A stretch of DNA of 64,000 bases, from positions 434,001 through 498,000 of the forward strand of contig NZ_CP122954.1 of assembly GCF_030323545.1 (NCBI RefSeq). The letters run 5' to 3'. Numbering within the stretch: position 1 is the stretch's first letter; each line of letters opens with the position of its first letter. The translations under genes and the position numbers were made by a program. Origin of the DNA: Helicobacter pylori (GTDB lineage: Bacteria; Campylobacterota; Campylobacteria; Campylobacterales; Helicobacteraceae). Shown in pieces: positions 45,519 to 54,731 of the stretch. The notes below the pieces were generated by a model that searched no databases, was not told the DNA's origin, and was given only the letters and a program-made list of their open reading frames with translations.

Positions 45519-47054
45519 TTAAAAAAGCCCCTTAAGCCCTTTTTCAAGCTTTTCTTTAAGCTTATCATCTTTAAGCAAATGGTCTAAACCTTTTTTTAGG
45601 GTGTCGTTTTTTAGGATTTCTTTCAAGCCTTGTTGCAGGTTTTGTTGGATGGCTTTTTCGTTTAAGATGAGGGAAAATTTTGGCTGGTGCATGTTGCCTT
45701 GAAGTTTCATTTTAAAAATGAATTTTAAAATTTCTGCATCCATGAGCATGTCCATTTGCTTGGTGTTTAAATCCAATAAGCCGTTATGGATTTTTAATTG
45801 GGTTTTGGGGCTTTTCATACTGAGATTGGAGAGCAGGCGTTGCTGGTTGATTTGGCTTACTAGATTGACATCGTTATAAATTTCTTTAGTAATATCAAAT
45901 TTAGAAATGGAGTAGAGGAAATCGCTGAATGAATTTTTAAGGAATCTTGCGTTTTTTAGGCGGGCTTTCAGACTGCCTTGCTTGGTGCTAAGGTCATAAT
46001 CCAAATTAGCGTCTGCAATGGATTGGAAAAACTTAGGATAATTGAATAAATCTAAGGCTTTTAAAGTGGAAATATTGGAAAAACGGGCTTTCAAATCTTT
46101 ATTTAAAAGCGTGAAATCCAGCGCGCCGTCCAGTAAATTTGAATGGCCGCTGACTTTTAAGAGCTTGGGGCTTTGTTCTATAGCGCCTTTTAAAGTCAAA
46201 CTCCCTTTTAAGGGGTGGTTGGTAATGTTTTGGAGTTTGGCTAGATTGGGTATTTCTAAAGTGTAGGGGGCGTTGAGCTTTAAAACAGAAAAAAAATATT
46301 CGCTTTTTAGGGCTGTAAAATTGGCTAAAGGGCTAGTCAGGGTGGTGTCGCTGATGGCTTTGTTTTCTTTAAAATCGCTTGAGTGCGAGAGGTTGAAAAC
46401 CAGCGTGTCTTTAAGGTTTAAATGAAAAATTTGATTGATTAGAGCGTTATTGATTAAAGCGTTATTGGCTGTTAGAATCAAATGCCCTTCTAAAGGTTTT
46501 AGAGAGTTAAAATCCGCTTGTAAGGACACTTTTGTGTTCGCATAAGCGGGGCGGTTGAATAAATAAAGCAAATCTTCTAAATTGGCATCTTGTGCGTTCA
46601 AACTTAAGTGAGAAAGCTTGAAATCATCTAAAAGGGCGTTGTAGGCAGTGTGTGATTGAGCGATATTAGAGACGCCTTGAATCACAAGGGCTTTTCTATG
46701 CCCTTTGATATTCCCAGAAGTCATAATAGCCCCCCTTAAAGGGTAGGGTATCCATTCTTTGAAAGAGCGTAAATCTTTAATATCTATCTGGTAATTCAAA
46801 TCCACGCTTTGCTTTAAAAGTGAAAAATCCCCCTTAAGAATGAGAATAGAATCATCGTTGGCTTGAGCTTTAAAATCCAAAGAGTTGAATCGTAATTTAA
46901 AGGTTTTAACGATCAAGTAGCGCTCGTTTGGGTTGATTTTTTTTTCTATATACGAAGCGATGATCTTGTTCCCCCATTCTGTGAAAAGGATAAGATAAGT
47001 TATTAAAAGGCCGATTAAAAGAAGCGTGAGTATGGTATAAAGAAATTTTTTCAT
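45519..47054 (-). CDS. AsmA-like membrane-anchored protein
   Basis: A 511-residue protein with one N-terminal membrane anchor (about residues 4-25, FLYTILTLLLIGLLITYLIL) and a long periplasmic part. The repeating strand pattern with segments like KGDFSLLKQSVDLNYQIDI and LKARLKNARFLKNSFSDFLY suggests the AsmA/DUF748 beta-groove fold, now associated with lipid transport between membranes. The C-terminal repeated helices (KNDTLKKGLDHLLKDDKLKE) are unusual. The start at 47054 follows AAGGA; seven extra codons from a TTG are less likely. Corresponds to HP0358. The family call is from overall pattern, so moderate. Confidence 0.65.
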   Translation of the reverse strand: MKKFLYTILTLLLIGLLITYLILFTEWGNKIIASYIEKKINPNERYLIVKTFKLRFNSLDFKAQANDDSILILKGDFSLLKQSVDLNYQIDIKDLRSFKEWIPYPLRGAIMTSGNIKGHRKALVIQGVSNIAQSHTAYNALLDDFKLSHLSLNAQDANLEDLLYLFNRPAYANTKVSLQADFNSLKPLEGHLILTANNALINNALINQIFHLNLKDTLVFNLSHSSDFKENKAISDTTLTSPLANFTALKSEYFFSVLKLNAPYTLEIPNLAKLQNITNHPLKGSLTLKGAIEQSPKLLKVSGHSNLLDGALDFTLLNKDLKARFSNISTLKALDLFNYPKFFQSIADANLDYDLSTKQGSLKARLKNARFLKNSFSDFLYSISKFDITKEIYNDVNLVSQINQQRLLSNLSMKSPKTQLKIHNGLLDLNTKQMDMLMDAEILKFIFKMKLQGNMHQPKFSLILNEKAIQQNLQQGLKEILKNDTLKKGLDHLLKDDKLKEKLEKGLKGLF

Positions 47055-47299
47055 GTTTGTTTGTCCTTGAAGCAAATTGAATAGAATATATTAGCTTGTT
47101 TTATAAGGGTTTCTAACATTTTTTATAAAGTCTTAACGAGCGGTAATAAGAATTTTTATAACCAAAAATCTCAATTTAATTCAATCTTTTATCAAGGAGT
47201 TTTAAGTTAAAAGACTTGCGGCGTTAAACAAGGGCGATTTAATCGTTTAGGATTTTCTCAACCAAACATGATTGATAAAAAAATTTAAGGAGAAAACAA

Positions 47300-47375
47300 T
47301 GGTGGAGAATAGCGGGATCGAACCGCTGACCTCCTGCGTGCAAAGCAGGTGCTCTCCCAGCTGAGCTAATTCCCC
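47300..47375 (-). tRNA. tRNA-Ala (anticodon TGC)
   Basis: Reverse strand folds as a full cloverleaf from GGGGAATTAGCTCAG to the encoded CCA. The anticodon stem CCTGC/GCAGG surrounds the loop TTTGCAC, giving anticodon TGC. The T arm contains GGTTCGATCC. It lies 16 bases downstream of tRNA-Ile. Confidence 0.97.
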
Positions 47376-47391
47376 AAAGATTGTAAAAAAA

Positions 47392-47468
<77 letters not shown>

Positions 47469-47488
47469 TTAAAGTCAATAAAGATGAA

Positions 47489-47494
47489 ATTATA
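47489..47494 (-). promoter_or_regulatory. -10 box of the tRNA-Ile/tRNA-Ala transcript
   Basis: TATAAT on the reverse strand (ATTATA on the forward strand), 21 bases upstream of tRNA-Ile. Its position fits a start site just before the tRNA. Confidence 0.5.
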
Positions 47495-47540
47495 GATTAA
47501 ATTTTCTTAAGAAATCCTTAAATGATAAATGGGATTAAGA

Positions 47541-47549
47541 TGTTATAAT
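47541..47549 (+). promoter_or_regulatory. Extended -10 promoter of galE
   Basis: TGTTATAAT, a perfect extended -10 identical to the ggt element, lies 33 bases before the galE ATG. Confidence 0.65.
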
Positions 47550-47581
47550 AGTTGTTATTTTTTCATTTTAAAAGGGGTTTT

Positions 47582-48616
47582 ATGGCATTATTATTCACAG
47601 GGGCGTGCGGGTATATAGGCTCGCATACCGCAAGGGCGTTTTTAGAAAAAACCAAAGAAAACATCATTATTGTAGATGACTTAAGCACCGGTTTTTTAGA
47701 GCACCTCAAAGCGTTAGAGCGTTACTACCCTAATAGGGTTACTTTTATTCAAGCGAATTTGAATGAAACGCACAAATTAGACGTCTTTTTGAATAAGCAG
47801 CAGCTAAAAGATCCTATTGAAGCTGTCTTGCACTTTGGGGCTAAAATCTCAGTAGAAGAATCCACGCGCTTGCCTTTAGAATACTACACCAACAACACGC
47901 TCAACACTTTAGAGCTTGTCAAACTTTGCTTAAAGTATACAATCAAGCGTTTTATTTTTTCTTCTACGGCCGTGGTTTATGGCGAATCTAGTTCAAGCTT
48001 GAATGAAGAAAGCCCCTTAAACCCTATTAATCCTTATGGAGCGTCTAAAATGATGAGCGAAAGGATCTTGTTGGACACTTCTAAAATAGCGGATTTTAAA
48101 TGCGTTATTTTGCGCTATTTCAATGTGGCTGGGGCATGCATGCACAATGATTATACCACGCCTTACACGCTAGGACAGCGCACGCTCAACGCCACGCATT
48201 TGATCAAAATCGCATGCGAATGCGCGGTGGGGAAAAGGAAAAAAATGGGGATTTTTGGCGCTAACTACCCCACAAGAGATGGCACTTGCATTAGGGATTA
48301 TATCCATGTAGATGATTTGGCTAATGCGCATTTAGCGAGCTATCAAACCCTTTTAGAAAAAAATAAGAGCGAGATTTATAATGTCGGCTACAATCAAGGC
48401 CATAGCGTGAAAGAAGTGATAGAAAAGGTCAAAGAAATCTCAAACAACGATTTTTTAGTGGAAATTTTAGACAAACGACAGGGCGATCCAGCAAGCCTTA
48501 TTGCCAATAACGCTAAAATCTTACAAAACACCCCTTTCAAACCCCTTTATAACAACCTAGACACCATTATCAAAAGCGCTCTAGATTGGGAAGAACACCT
48601 TTTAAAGTTTCAATAA
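47582..48616 (+). CDS. galE: UDP-glucose 4-epimerase
   Basis: Interconverts UDP-glucose and UDP-galactose, supplying galactose for LPS and Lewis antigens. The NAD-binding motif LLFTGACGYIGSHTARAFLE is at about residues 3-22. The catalytic Ser/Tyr/Lys set appears in FSSTAVVYGESS near 123 and YGASKMMSER near 150. IRDYIHVDDLANAHLASY near 238-255 is the usual C-terminal signature. The ATG at 47582 follows AAAGGGG and gives 344 residues. It is convergent with truA, with a 7-bp overlap at the stops. Confidence 0.95.
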   Translation: MALLFTGACGYIGSHTARAFLEKTKENIIIVDDLSTGFLEHLKALERYYPNRVTFIQANLNETHKLDVFLNKQQLKDPIEAVLHFGAKISVEESTRLPLEYYTNNTLNTLELVKLCLKYTIKRFIFSSTAVVYGESSSSLNEESPLNPINPYGASKMMSERILLDTSKIADFKCVILRYFNVAGACMHNDYTTPYTLGQRTLNATHLIKIACECAVGKRKKMGIFGANYPTRDGTCIRDYIHVDDLANAHLASYQTLLEKNKSEIYNVGYNQGHSVKEVIEKVKEISNNDFLVEILDKRQGDPASLIANNAKILQNTPFKPLYNNLDTIIKSALDWEEHLLKFQ

Positions 48617-49338
48617 TACACCCTGTGCAAATACAAGCCATTAGCCATTATGGGCGTTCTTATAGCGGCTTTGAGGTTGTGGATTTGCGCTTGAATTTCA
48701 GCGAGCGTGATTTTTTCTAAGGAGTATTGAACGCACGCTTGAATGATCAAACGCACGCTAGAGCGTAAAAACGCATCGCCAATGATTTTAAACACCACGC
48801 ACTCATGCCCTGCGATAAAGGTTTTATAAGCAAAAGCGTTAAAAATAGCGCGTTTAGGATTGGTTGTAGCCCCGCCTTCTTTCTTAAACATGGAAAAATC
48901 ATGCTTGCCTGTGAATTGCTTTAAAGCGGTGTTTAATGCATCTAGCGAGCCATAATCCCCACAAGCGATATAAGGCGCTAAAAAAGGCGTTTTTAAATTT
49001 TTCGTCAAAAGGTAACGATACGCTCTTTTTTGAGCGTCAAAACGCGCATGAAAGTTTTTTTCTTCTAGCTTTTTTAAGACAATATGCGGGGCGAGTTTGG
49101 GGGCTAGATAATAAAATAATTTATCAGCATTCCAGTATTTTGGAGCGTGAAAAGACAGCACTTGGTTGTTCGCATGCACGCCTTTATCCGTGCGCCCGGC
49201 CGCAATCACAACGCTTTTAATCCCTAGTGCGTTTAAAGTGCTCTCTATCTTATCTTGAATGCCGAGTTTGTTAGGCTGTTTGGCATAGCCTAAAAAATAC
49301 GCCCCATCATAAGCGATAGTAGCCTTAAAACAACGCAT
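48610..49338 (-). CDS. truA: tRNA pseudouridine(38-40) synthase TruA
   Basis: Converts uridine to pseudouridine at positions 38-40 in the anticodon stem of tRNAs. The 242-residue protein begins RCFKATIAYDGAYFLGYAKQ, the TruA N-terminal motif, and carries the catalytic aspartate in AAGRTDKGVHANNQVLSFH near residues 46-64. RRAYRYLLT-like sequence (KRAYRYLLTKNL) near 108 follows. It ends with YLHRVYY, as many TruA proteins do. It abuts the upstream membrane protein gene directly, so the two probably share a transcript. Confidence 0.95.
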   Translation of the reverse strand: MRCFKATIAYDGAYFLGYAKQPNKLGIQDKIESTLNALGIKSVVIAAGRTDKGVHANNQVLSFHAPKYWNADKLFYYLAPKLAPHIVLKKLEEKNFHARFDAQKRAYRYLLTKNLKTPFLAPYIACGDYGSLDALNTALKQFTGKHDFSMFKKEGGATTNPKRAIFNAFAYKTFIAGHECVVFKIIGDAFLRSSVRLIIQACVQYSLEKITLAEIQAQIHNLKAAIRTPIMANGLYLHRVYY

Positions 49339-50376
49339 TCAATAACGCTTTAAAATGAATTTTCTAAACAACAAATAAGAGACAAACGCCCAAATAAAGG
49401 GGAAGAAAAAGGTCATCAAAAACAAATCCGTAGAAATCACATGCACCATTAAAAAATAAACCCCAACCGCTCCAAGGACATAAAAATAACTCCAATTCGT
49501 TTTGAATCGCGGGTTGGCGATGCCAAATAAGGGGATTAAAAACACGCTCGCTAAAGGGAATAAGGAAACTAAAATCGCTTGAGAAAAACGGCGTTTTTGA
49601 TTTTTATTAGCGTTTTTGCCAAAGGCTTTTTTCCAATAACCTAAATAATCCGTGCCTTGCAAATAAGCCGCATCATTAGAATTGAAAGACTTGAGCTTGT
49701 TGCGCAAATGCAATTCTTCAAAATCAACTTTACGCATTTTATCGCCTTGAGTGAAATACGCATGCCCTTTGTATAAATTCAATTCAAACACGCCGTTTTG
49801 ATTGTTGATATTGCCTTTTTGGGCTAGAATGAAGCTTTCTTGAGAAAGGCTTTTATTGGAAAAAAGCACTAAATTATCATAGGAATTGTTCTCAGCCTTA
49901 TCCACATACACGAGCCAATCGCCTAATTTTTGCCCGAATTCACCCGCTCTGATGTTAATATCAATCTTGTCTTTTTTTTGACGCAAAAACCCGTAATAAG
50001 CGCTCTTAGAAGTGGGGATTAAAATAAGCGAAAACACCAATAAAATCGCGCTCACTAACAGACTTAAAGGCACAAACGCTTTAGTCATTGTTTTGGGCGA
50101 AACCCCTAAAGAGAAAAACACTAACAATTCATGGTCATAGCTAAGCCTTGAAAGCCCTAAAGCGCAAGCCGCAAAAAAAGTGATCGGCAAAATAAAAAAA
50201 ATGGTTCCTGGCAAGGAATACAAAAAGAGTTGCACTAGATCCAAAAAGCTCACTTTAATCACGAGCGTTACGCTTGCAATACTGATTAATAGCACGATAG
50301 AAGAGATAAAAAATAGCACTAAAAAGAAAGAGAAAAAGACTTGCGAAACCGCCATGAAAAGATAGTGTTTGATCAT
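49339..50376 (-). CDS. lptF: LptF/LptG (YjgP/YjgQ) family LPS export permease
   Basis: An inner-membrane subunit of the LPS export ABC system. The 345 residues contain hydrophobic helices at about 8-34, 48-75, 95-120 at the N-terminal side, a periplasmic domain (about 125-265) and three helices near the C-terminus (about 272-340). Conserved segments include LRQKKDKIDINIRAGEFGQ near 130. Its ATPase partner LptB is not in this window, and whether it is LptF or LptG is uncertain. It follows pcm on the same strand with 10 bases between. Confidence 0.82.
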   Translation of the reverse strand: MIKHYLFMAVSQVFFSFFLVLFFISSIVLLISIASVTLVIKVSFLDLVQLFLYSLPGTIFFILPITFFAACALGLSRLSYDHELLVFFSLGVSPKTMTKAFVPLSLLVSAILLVFSLILIPTSKSAYYGFLRQKKDKIDINIRAGEFGQKLGDWLVYVDKAENNSYDNLVLFSNKSLSQESFILAQKGNINNQNGVFELNLYKGHAYFTQGDKMRKVDFEELHLRNKLKSFNSNDAAYLQGTDYLGYWKKAFGKNANKNQKRRFSQAILVSLFPLASVFLIPLFGIANPRFKTNWSYFYVLGAVGVYFLMVHVISTDLFLMTFFFPFIWAFVSYLLFRKFILKRY

Positions 50377-50386
50377 GCCTTAATCT

Positions 50387-51016
50387 TTATTGCACCCCAT
50401 CTATGACAGGCACAAACGAGCATTTTTCTAACACTTTTTGGACACGCAAAGCGTTATTTTGCTTCACAAAGCGTTTGATCACTTGCTCGTTGTTTTCTTG
50501 AATGGGTGCAACTAATATCCCGCCTTCTTCAAGCTGATCAATAAGCGCTTGAGGGATATTTTTAGCGCAAGCAGAGAATAAAATCCTATCATAGGGGGCG
50601 TATTGATCCCAACCCTTGTTCCCATCAGCGAATTTAACATGAACGTTGTCTAAACCGAGATTTTTAAGGCGCAAACGCGCTTCTATATACAGGCTTTCAA
50701 TCCTTTCAACGCTAAAAACGCGCCTGAAAATTTGAGACAGCACCGCCGCTTGATAGCCGCTCCCGCAGCCAATTTCTAGCACGCTATCCACATGATCGAT
50801 TTCTAAATATTGCGTCATTTTGGCCACGGTTAGGGGCGAAGAAATGTATTGTTGCGCTTGCATAGAAAGCGCGTTTAAAGTGTAGGCAAAGTGTTTAAAG
50901 GGGGCTGGCACAAAAACTTCTCTTTCAATGCTCTCCATAGCCTTCCTCACTTTGGGGTGCAAATGAAAACGCTTGTGGATTTCTTCACACATCAAATGGT
51001 TTTTGATACTATTCAA
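50387..51016 (-). CDS. pcm: Protein-L-isoaspartate O-methyltransferase
   Basis: Repairs isoaspartyl residues in aged proteins by methylation with SAM. The 209-residue protein has [17 protein letters not shown] near residues 32-48, the substrate loop [15 protein letters not shown] near 59-73, and SAM motif [20 protein letters not shown] near 77-95. CSFVPVIDG near the end matches the C-terminal FVPLxG-like motif of the family. It starts 9 bases after the nrdB stop and lies before lptF on the same strand. Confidence 0.94.
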   Translation of the reverse strand: MNSIKNHLMCEEIHKRFHLHPKVRKAMESIEREVFVPAPFKHFAYTLNALSMQAQQYISSPLTVAKMTQYLEIDHVDSVLEIGCGSGYQAAVLSQIFRRVFSVERIESLYIEARLRLKNLGLDNVHVKFADGNKGWDQYAPYDRILFSACAKNIPQALIDQLEEGGILVAPIQENNEQVIKRFVKQNNALRVQKVLEKCSFVPVIDGVQ

Positions 51017-51025
51017 ACAAGCCCC

Positions 51026-52051
51026 TTAAAAATCATCAAAACTCACGCTCCCTTTAGCGTAATTGCTCACCCTAGCCTCAAAGAAATTGGAGCGTTGCTC
51101 ATTGAAACTTGAAAAGCTCTCTACCCATTTAATGGGGTGTTGGACGCCATAAACTTTAGCGATACCCACCTTACTCAAACGGCTATCCGCTAAAAACTGG
51201 ATGTATTGCTCAATCAAGCTTGAAGTGAGCCCTAAAATCTTGCCTTGCGTGATATAATCCCCCCACAAGGCTTCAATTTCTACCGCTTTTTTAAACATTT
51301 CTATGACTTCGTTAATCAATTTTGGCGTGAATAGATCCGCTCTTTCATTCCTTAAAGCGTTGATCATGTTTTGGAATAAAATCAAATGCGTTACCTCATC
51401 TCTTTGGATAAAACGAATCATTTGCGCTGATCCTAGCATCTTACCGCTCCTAGCCAAAGTGTAAAAATAGCTAAACCCGCTATAAAAATAAATCCCCTCT
51501 AAAATTTGGTTCGCAAAAAGCGCTTTGAGGATGTTTTCTTCTGTGGGGTTTTTGGCTAATTCCATATACACTTGCGCGATATAGTCGTTCTTGCTTTTTA
51601 ATTGCATATCGTTACGCCACATGTCATAAATTTCTTCAGTATTGGCGCTAATGCTTTCCACCATCACCGCATACGCATGGCTGTGTAAGGCTTCTTCATA
51701 AGCTTGACGCACCAAACACAAATTGATTTCTGGGCTGGTGATGAAAGGATTGATATTATCAATTAAATTATTCGTTTGCAAGCTATCCATAAAAATGAGT
51801 TGCGCTAAAGCTCTGTCATAACCGATCTTTTCTTCTGTGCTTAATTTCAAATAATCCCTTTTGTCATCATTCATGCTCACTTCTTCAGCAAACCAGGTGT
51901 TAGCGAGCATCGTTTTCCACAAATGATCCGCCCATTGATACTTGATCTTATTCAAATCAAACATGCTTGTAGGATTACCCCCAAAAATCTTTCTTTCATT
52001 CACACTCTCTGTAGAATTGGGGTTGTAAATTTTCTTGCGTGAAACTTCCAT
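51026..52051 (-). CDS. nrdB: Ribonucleoside-diphosphate reductase, beta subunit (class Ia)
   Basis: NrdB carries the di-iron centre and tyrosyl radical that start deoxynucleotide formation with NrdA (elsewhere in the genome). The iron-ligand motifs are [19 protein letters not shown] near residues 114-132, with ExxH and the radical tyrosine region, and [16 protein letters not shown] near 208-223. Length is 341 residues. The C-terminus [17 protein letters not shown] is the typical peptide that docks to NrdA. AAGGAAC lies before the ATG. The next gene upstream is tRNA-Leu on the opposite strand. Confidence 0.95.
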   Translation of the reverse strand: MEVSRKKIYNPNSTESVNERKIFGGNPTSMFDLNKIKYQWADHLWKTMLANTWFAEEVSMNDDKRDYLKLSTEEKIGYDRALAQLIFMDSLQTNNLIDNINPFITSPEINLCLVRQAYEEALHSHAYAVMVESISANTEEIYDMWRNDMQLKSKNDYIAQVYMELAKNPTEENILKALFANQILEGIYFYSGFSYFYTLARSGKMLGSAQMIRFIQRDEVTHLILFQNMINALRNERADLFTPKLINEVIEMFKKAVEIEALWGDYITQGKILGLTSSLIEQYIQFLADSRLSKVGIAKVYGVQHPIKWVESFSSFNEQRSNFFEARVSNYAKGSVSFDDF

Positions 52052-52248
52052 TTTGTTCCTTAATTTCCTTAAAACTATCTAAATATAGCCTTGTTAGAAT
52101 ACCTTAAAAGAATTTAAAACTCCCTAAAGCCAGAAAAAACTTCAAACCTTAAAAAAACTTCAATTTTTCAGTATTTTTAAAGGATTAAACAGCTACAATA
52201 TTGCTTCTTTATTTTCTACTTCTTATTGCATGCGATTGCGTGCGGTGT

Positions 52249-52333
52249 GCGGAAGTGGCGAAATTGGTAGACGCACTAGACTTAGGATCTAGCGCCGCAA
52301 GGCATGAAGGTTCGATTCCTTTCTTCCGCACCA
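52249..52333 (+). tRNA. tRNA-Leu (anticodon TAG)
   Basis: An 85-base class II tRNA from GCGGAAGTGGCG to GCACCA. The anticodon stem CTAGA/TCTAG holds the loop CTTAGGA, giving anticodon TAG for CUA/CUN leucine codons. The long variable arm is GCGCCGCAAGGC, as expected for leucine. TACAAT at 52194-52199 is a -10 candidate. Confidence 0.97.
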
Positions 52334-52369
52334 TTCTTAATGATTAAAATTTGAAGCCCTAAACGAAAC

Positions 52370-53497
52370 TTATTCTACCTTAAAACCCTCAAAAGTTTTT
52401 AAAACGCCATGAGCGATGTTTTGAACGCTCTCTGAATTTAAATTCGCATGACAAGGCAAGGAAATTTCAGCGCGATAAAAATCCTCCGTGCTTTTTAATG
52501 GGGCTGTGTTAAAGAGCTGTTGATACAATTGGTATTGGTAAATGGGCTTGTAATGCACTTGGGCTAAAATGCCAATTTTGTGCAAATTTTCTAAAATCAG
52601 TTTTTTGTGTGTAAAAAATTTTTGGTGCATTAAAATAGGATAAAGGTGGTTAGAGCTTTTGTATTTTAACAAGGGGTGTAAAGGGGTGAAATAAGGGTTA
52701 TCTTTAAAAATCCTATCATAAACTAGAGCAACTTCTTCTCTTTTTTGCATTAAAAGGGGGGCTTTTTTAAGCTGGCTCAAACCCAAAGCGCTTTGGATTT
52801 CATTCAAACGGAAGTTATGCCCTACGCTTTTGACTTCGCCTTCAAAAAAATCTTTTTTGATCATGCCATGAGAGCGAAACCATTTCATTTTTTCATGCAA
52901 TCCGCTATCGTTAGTAACAACCGCTCCCCCTTCAGCCGTAGTGATAGGCTTAATGGCATGGAAACTAAACACGCTCGCTAACGCAAAGCTTCCTACTTTT
53001 TGGTTTTGATACTCGCTCCCTAAAGCATGCGAGCTGTCAGAAAGAAAACTCAAAGAATACTTTTTGCAAAGCTTTTGAAGGCTTCCTGTTTCCACGCTTT
53101 TACCGGCATAATCCACGCTCACTATGGCTTTGGTTTTTTTATTAATGAGCTTTTCTAGGGCTAATTCATCTATATTGCCATCGTTTTTAACTTCAGCAAA
53201 TACGGGTTTGTAACCGCTTTCTAAAAGCATGTTAGCTGTCGCTACAAAGCTTATAGGGGTGGTGATTATTTCATTACAATCAGCGTTAAAATCGCTAAAA
53301 TTCCTATAGAGCGTTAAAAGGGCTGAAGTCGCACTGTTAAACACTAACGCATGCTTGACGCCCAAAAACTCGCACAAAGCTTCTTCAAATAAAAGAGAGC
53401 GTTTGCCTTGCGTGAGCTGTTTGGAATTTAAAACCTCTAAAACGGCCTTTTTATCTTCTTCATCTAAACAAGGCTCGCTATAAGCAAACTCTTTCAA
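52370..53497 (-). CDS. pseC: UDP-4-amino-4,6-dideoxy-N-acetyl-beta-L-altrosamine transaminase PseC
   Basis: A PLP aminotransferase of the DegT/DnrJ/EryC1 family that performs the second step of pseudaminic acid synthesis. Pseudaminic acid glycosylates flagellin and is needed for motility. The lysine that binds PLP lies in SFHAIKPITTAEGGAVVTN near residues 178-196. The N-terminal helix segment FAYSEPCLDEEDKKAVLEVL and QLTQGKRSLLFEEAL near 32 are typical. Length is 375 residues. Its start overlaps the stop of the coiled-coil gene upstream by 4 bp, showing cotranscription. Confidence 0.94.
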   Translation of the reverse strand: MKEFAYSEPCLDEEDKKAVLEVLNSKQLTQGKRSLLFEEALCEFLGVKHALVFNSATSALLTLYRNFSDFNADCNEIITTPISFVATANMLLESGYKPVFAEVKNDGNIDELALEKLINKKTKAIVSVDYAGKSVETGSLQKLCKKYSLSFLSDSSHALGSEYQNQKVGSFALASVFSFHAIKPITTAEGGAVVTNDSGLHEKMKWFRSHGMIKKDFFEGEVKSVGHNFRLNEIQSALGLSQLKKAPLLMQKREEVALVYDRIFKDNPYFTPLHPLLKYKSSNHLYPILMHQKFFTHKKLILENLHKIGILAQVHYKPIYQYQLYQQLFNTAPLKSTEDFYRAEISLPCHANLNSESVQNIAHGVLKTFEGFKVE

Positions 53498-54093
53498 GCG
53501 AGCAAGTCTTGCAAGCGAGATGGGGTGATCTTGCTTGTGTCATGGACATCTTGGAATTTTTGAGCGTTCAGCCTTGTTTTATCTAAGGTGTTGTATTCCT
53601 TGTTTAAATGATTCGTTTCAGCGAGCTGTTTTTTCCACTGGTGCAAGGAGTTTTGAATGTTTTCTTTCTCACTTTCTAATGATTTTGAAAATTTTTCCAA
53701 AGCCTTCGTGTCGTCAATGTCAATATTGCCAGGGAGTTTCAAACTATCATTGCCTGATTTTTGATTGAAAGAATCAACCGCTTTGTCCAAACGGCTTTTG
53801 AAATGCTCAAAATCGCTTCGATCTTTTTCATTATTATGAGCGTAAGCTTTAGAAATCCCCACCAATTCCTTAGCGTCTTTATCCATGCCTTTTAAGCTTT
53901 TAAGACGGCTTTCTAAATCCCCTATGGCTAGGTTATCCTGCTTAGCTTGTTTGGCTAATTTGATTTTTTCATCATTCTCTGAAAGATTTTGAATTTCCTT
54001 ATTTTCTTCTTTTCTTGTGTGCGAACCAACCCTTTGGGTGTGGTAATCCCTCATCATCAAAGACGGGTTATAATGATTTGAAATCTTAGACAT
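53494..54093 (-). CDS. Coiled-coil protein of unknown function (HP0367-type)
   Basis: A 199-residue, highly charged, mostly helical protein. Sequences such as EENKEIQNLSENDEKIKLA and LEKFSKSLESEKENIQNS suggest extended coiled coils. There is no signal peptide, membrane helix or recognised motif; a short N-terminal segment SNHYNPSLMMRDYHTQRVG is less charged. The start at 54093 follows GGAGGATAAG; the open frame extends 23 codons further but lacks such a site. It overlaps pseC by 4 bp (ATGA). Location suggests a link to flagellar glycosylation, but this is only context. Confidence 0.7.
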   Translation of the reverse strand: MSKISNHYNPSLMMRDYHTQRVGSHTRKEENKEIQNLSENDEKIKLAKQAKQDNLAIGDLESRLKSLKGMDKDAKELVGISKAYAHNNEKDRSDFEHFKSRLDKAVDSFNQKSGNDSLKLPGNIDIDDTKALEKFSKSLESEKENIQNSLHQWKKQLAETNHLNKEYNTLDKTRLNAQKFQDVHDTSKITPSRLQDLLA

Positions 54094-54182
54094 CTTATCC
54101 TCCACTTCATTGGACTTTCTTAAAGATAAGCAAACTCTATTCCTAAAAACATTTTGATCCACTCAATTCTATCTAAAAAATA

Positions 54183-54731
54183 TTAATCTAACCCTAAAAC
54201 CCTTTCTAATTCTTTGATGAGATTTGTAATTTCTTCCAATTCTTTAATATTGAGAGTGAGCTTATAATTGACCTGATCATCAGGATTCATTGGCACCAAT
54301 TGCTTTTTAAACTCATTTTGTTTCATGAAGTGTTTTCTTTCTTTATGAATGTAATTGATTTCATCTTTTTTAAAAATTTTATAAAGCAATTTGTCTTCGC
54401 ACACTCCTAAGCAAATCAAAAAATCATAGTTGTATCGTGGGTTTATACCATTGAACTGAAAAGTGTTGTTAGTTCTGCCTTTTCGCGCTGTTTTAACTTC
54501 AAAGGATACGCCACTTTTTGTCATAATATCGTGTTCATCATGAATAATGCCATCATTGATTACTCCATCTATAGCGTTAAGCACGCTTTTTAAAAACTCT
54601 TCACCAATCTGCCCTATAGCGTTGGCTTCAAAATCTCTAATTTTTGAAAAAATAGCGTTGTAATCTTGTCCTAAATTCAATTCTTTATGTTTTTTTTCAA
54701 TAATTTTTAAAAAAGTTTGTTCTAAGTCCAT
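54183..54731 (-). CDS. Probable Type II restriction endonuclease
   Basis: A 182-residue protein that starts one base into the stop of the adenine methyltransferase upstream (TGATG overlap). A PD-(D/E)xK-type catalytic core is plausible: HDEHDIM near residues 77-83 followed by GVSFEVKTARKGR near 87-99, giving an acidic residue and the E-x-K element. The rest is Lys/Asn-rich and AT-rich compared with neighbouring genes. Pairing with a methyltransferase is the main support. The recognition site is unknown. A TTG at 54734 is an alternative start. Confidence 0.7.
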   Translation of the reverse strand: MDLEQTFLKIIEKKHKELNLGQDYNAIFSKIRDFEANAIGQIGEEFLKSVLNAIDGVINDGIIHDEHDIMTKSGVSFEVKTARKGRTNNTFQFNGINPRYNYDFLICLGVCEDKLLYKIFKKDEINYIHKERKHFMKQNEFKKQLVPMNPDDQVNYKLTLNIKELEEITNLIKELERVLGLD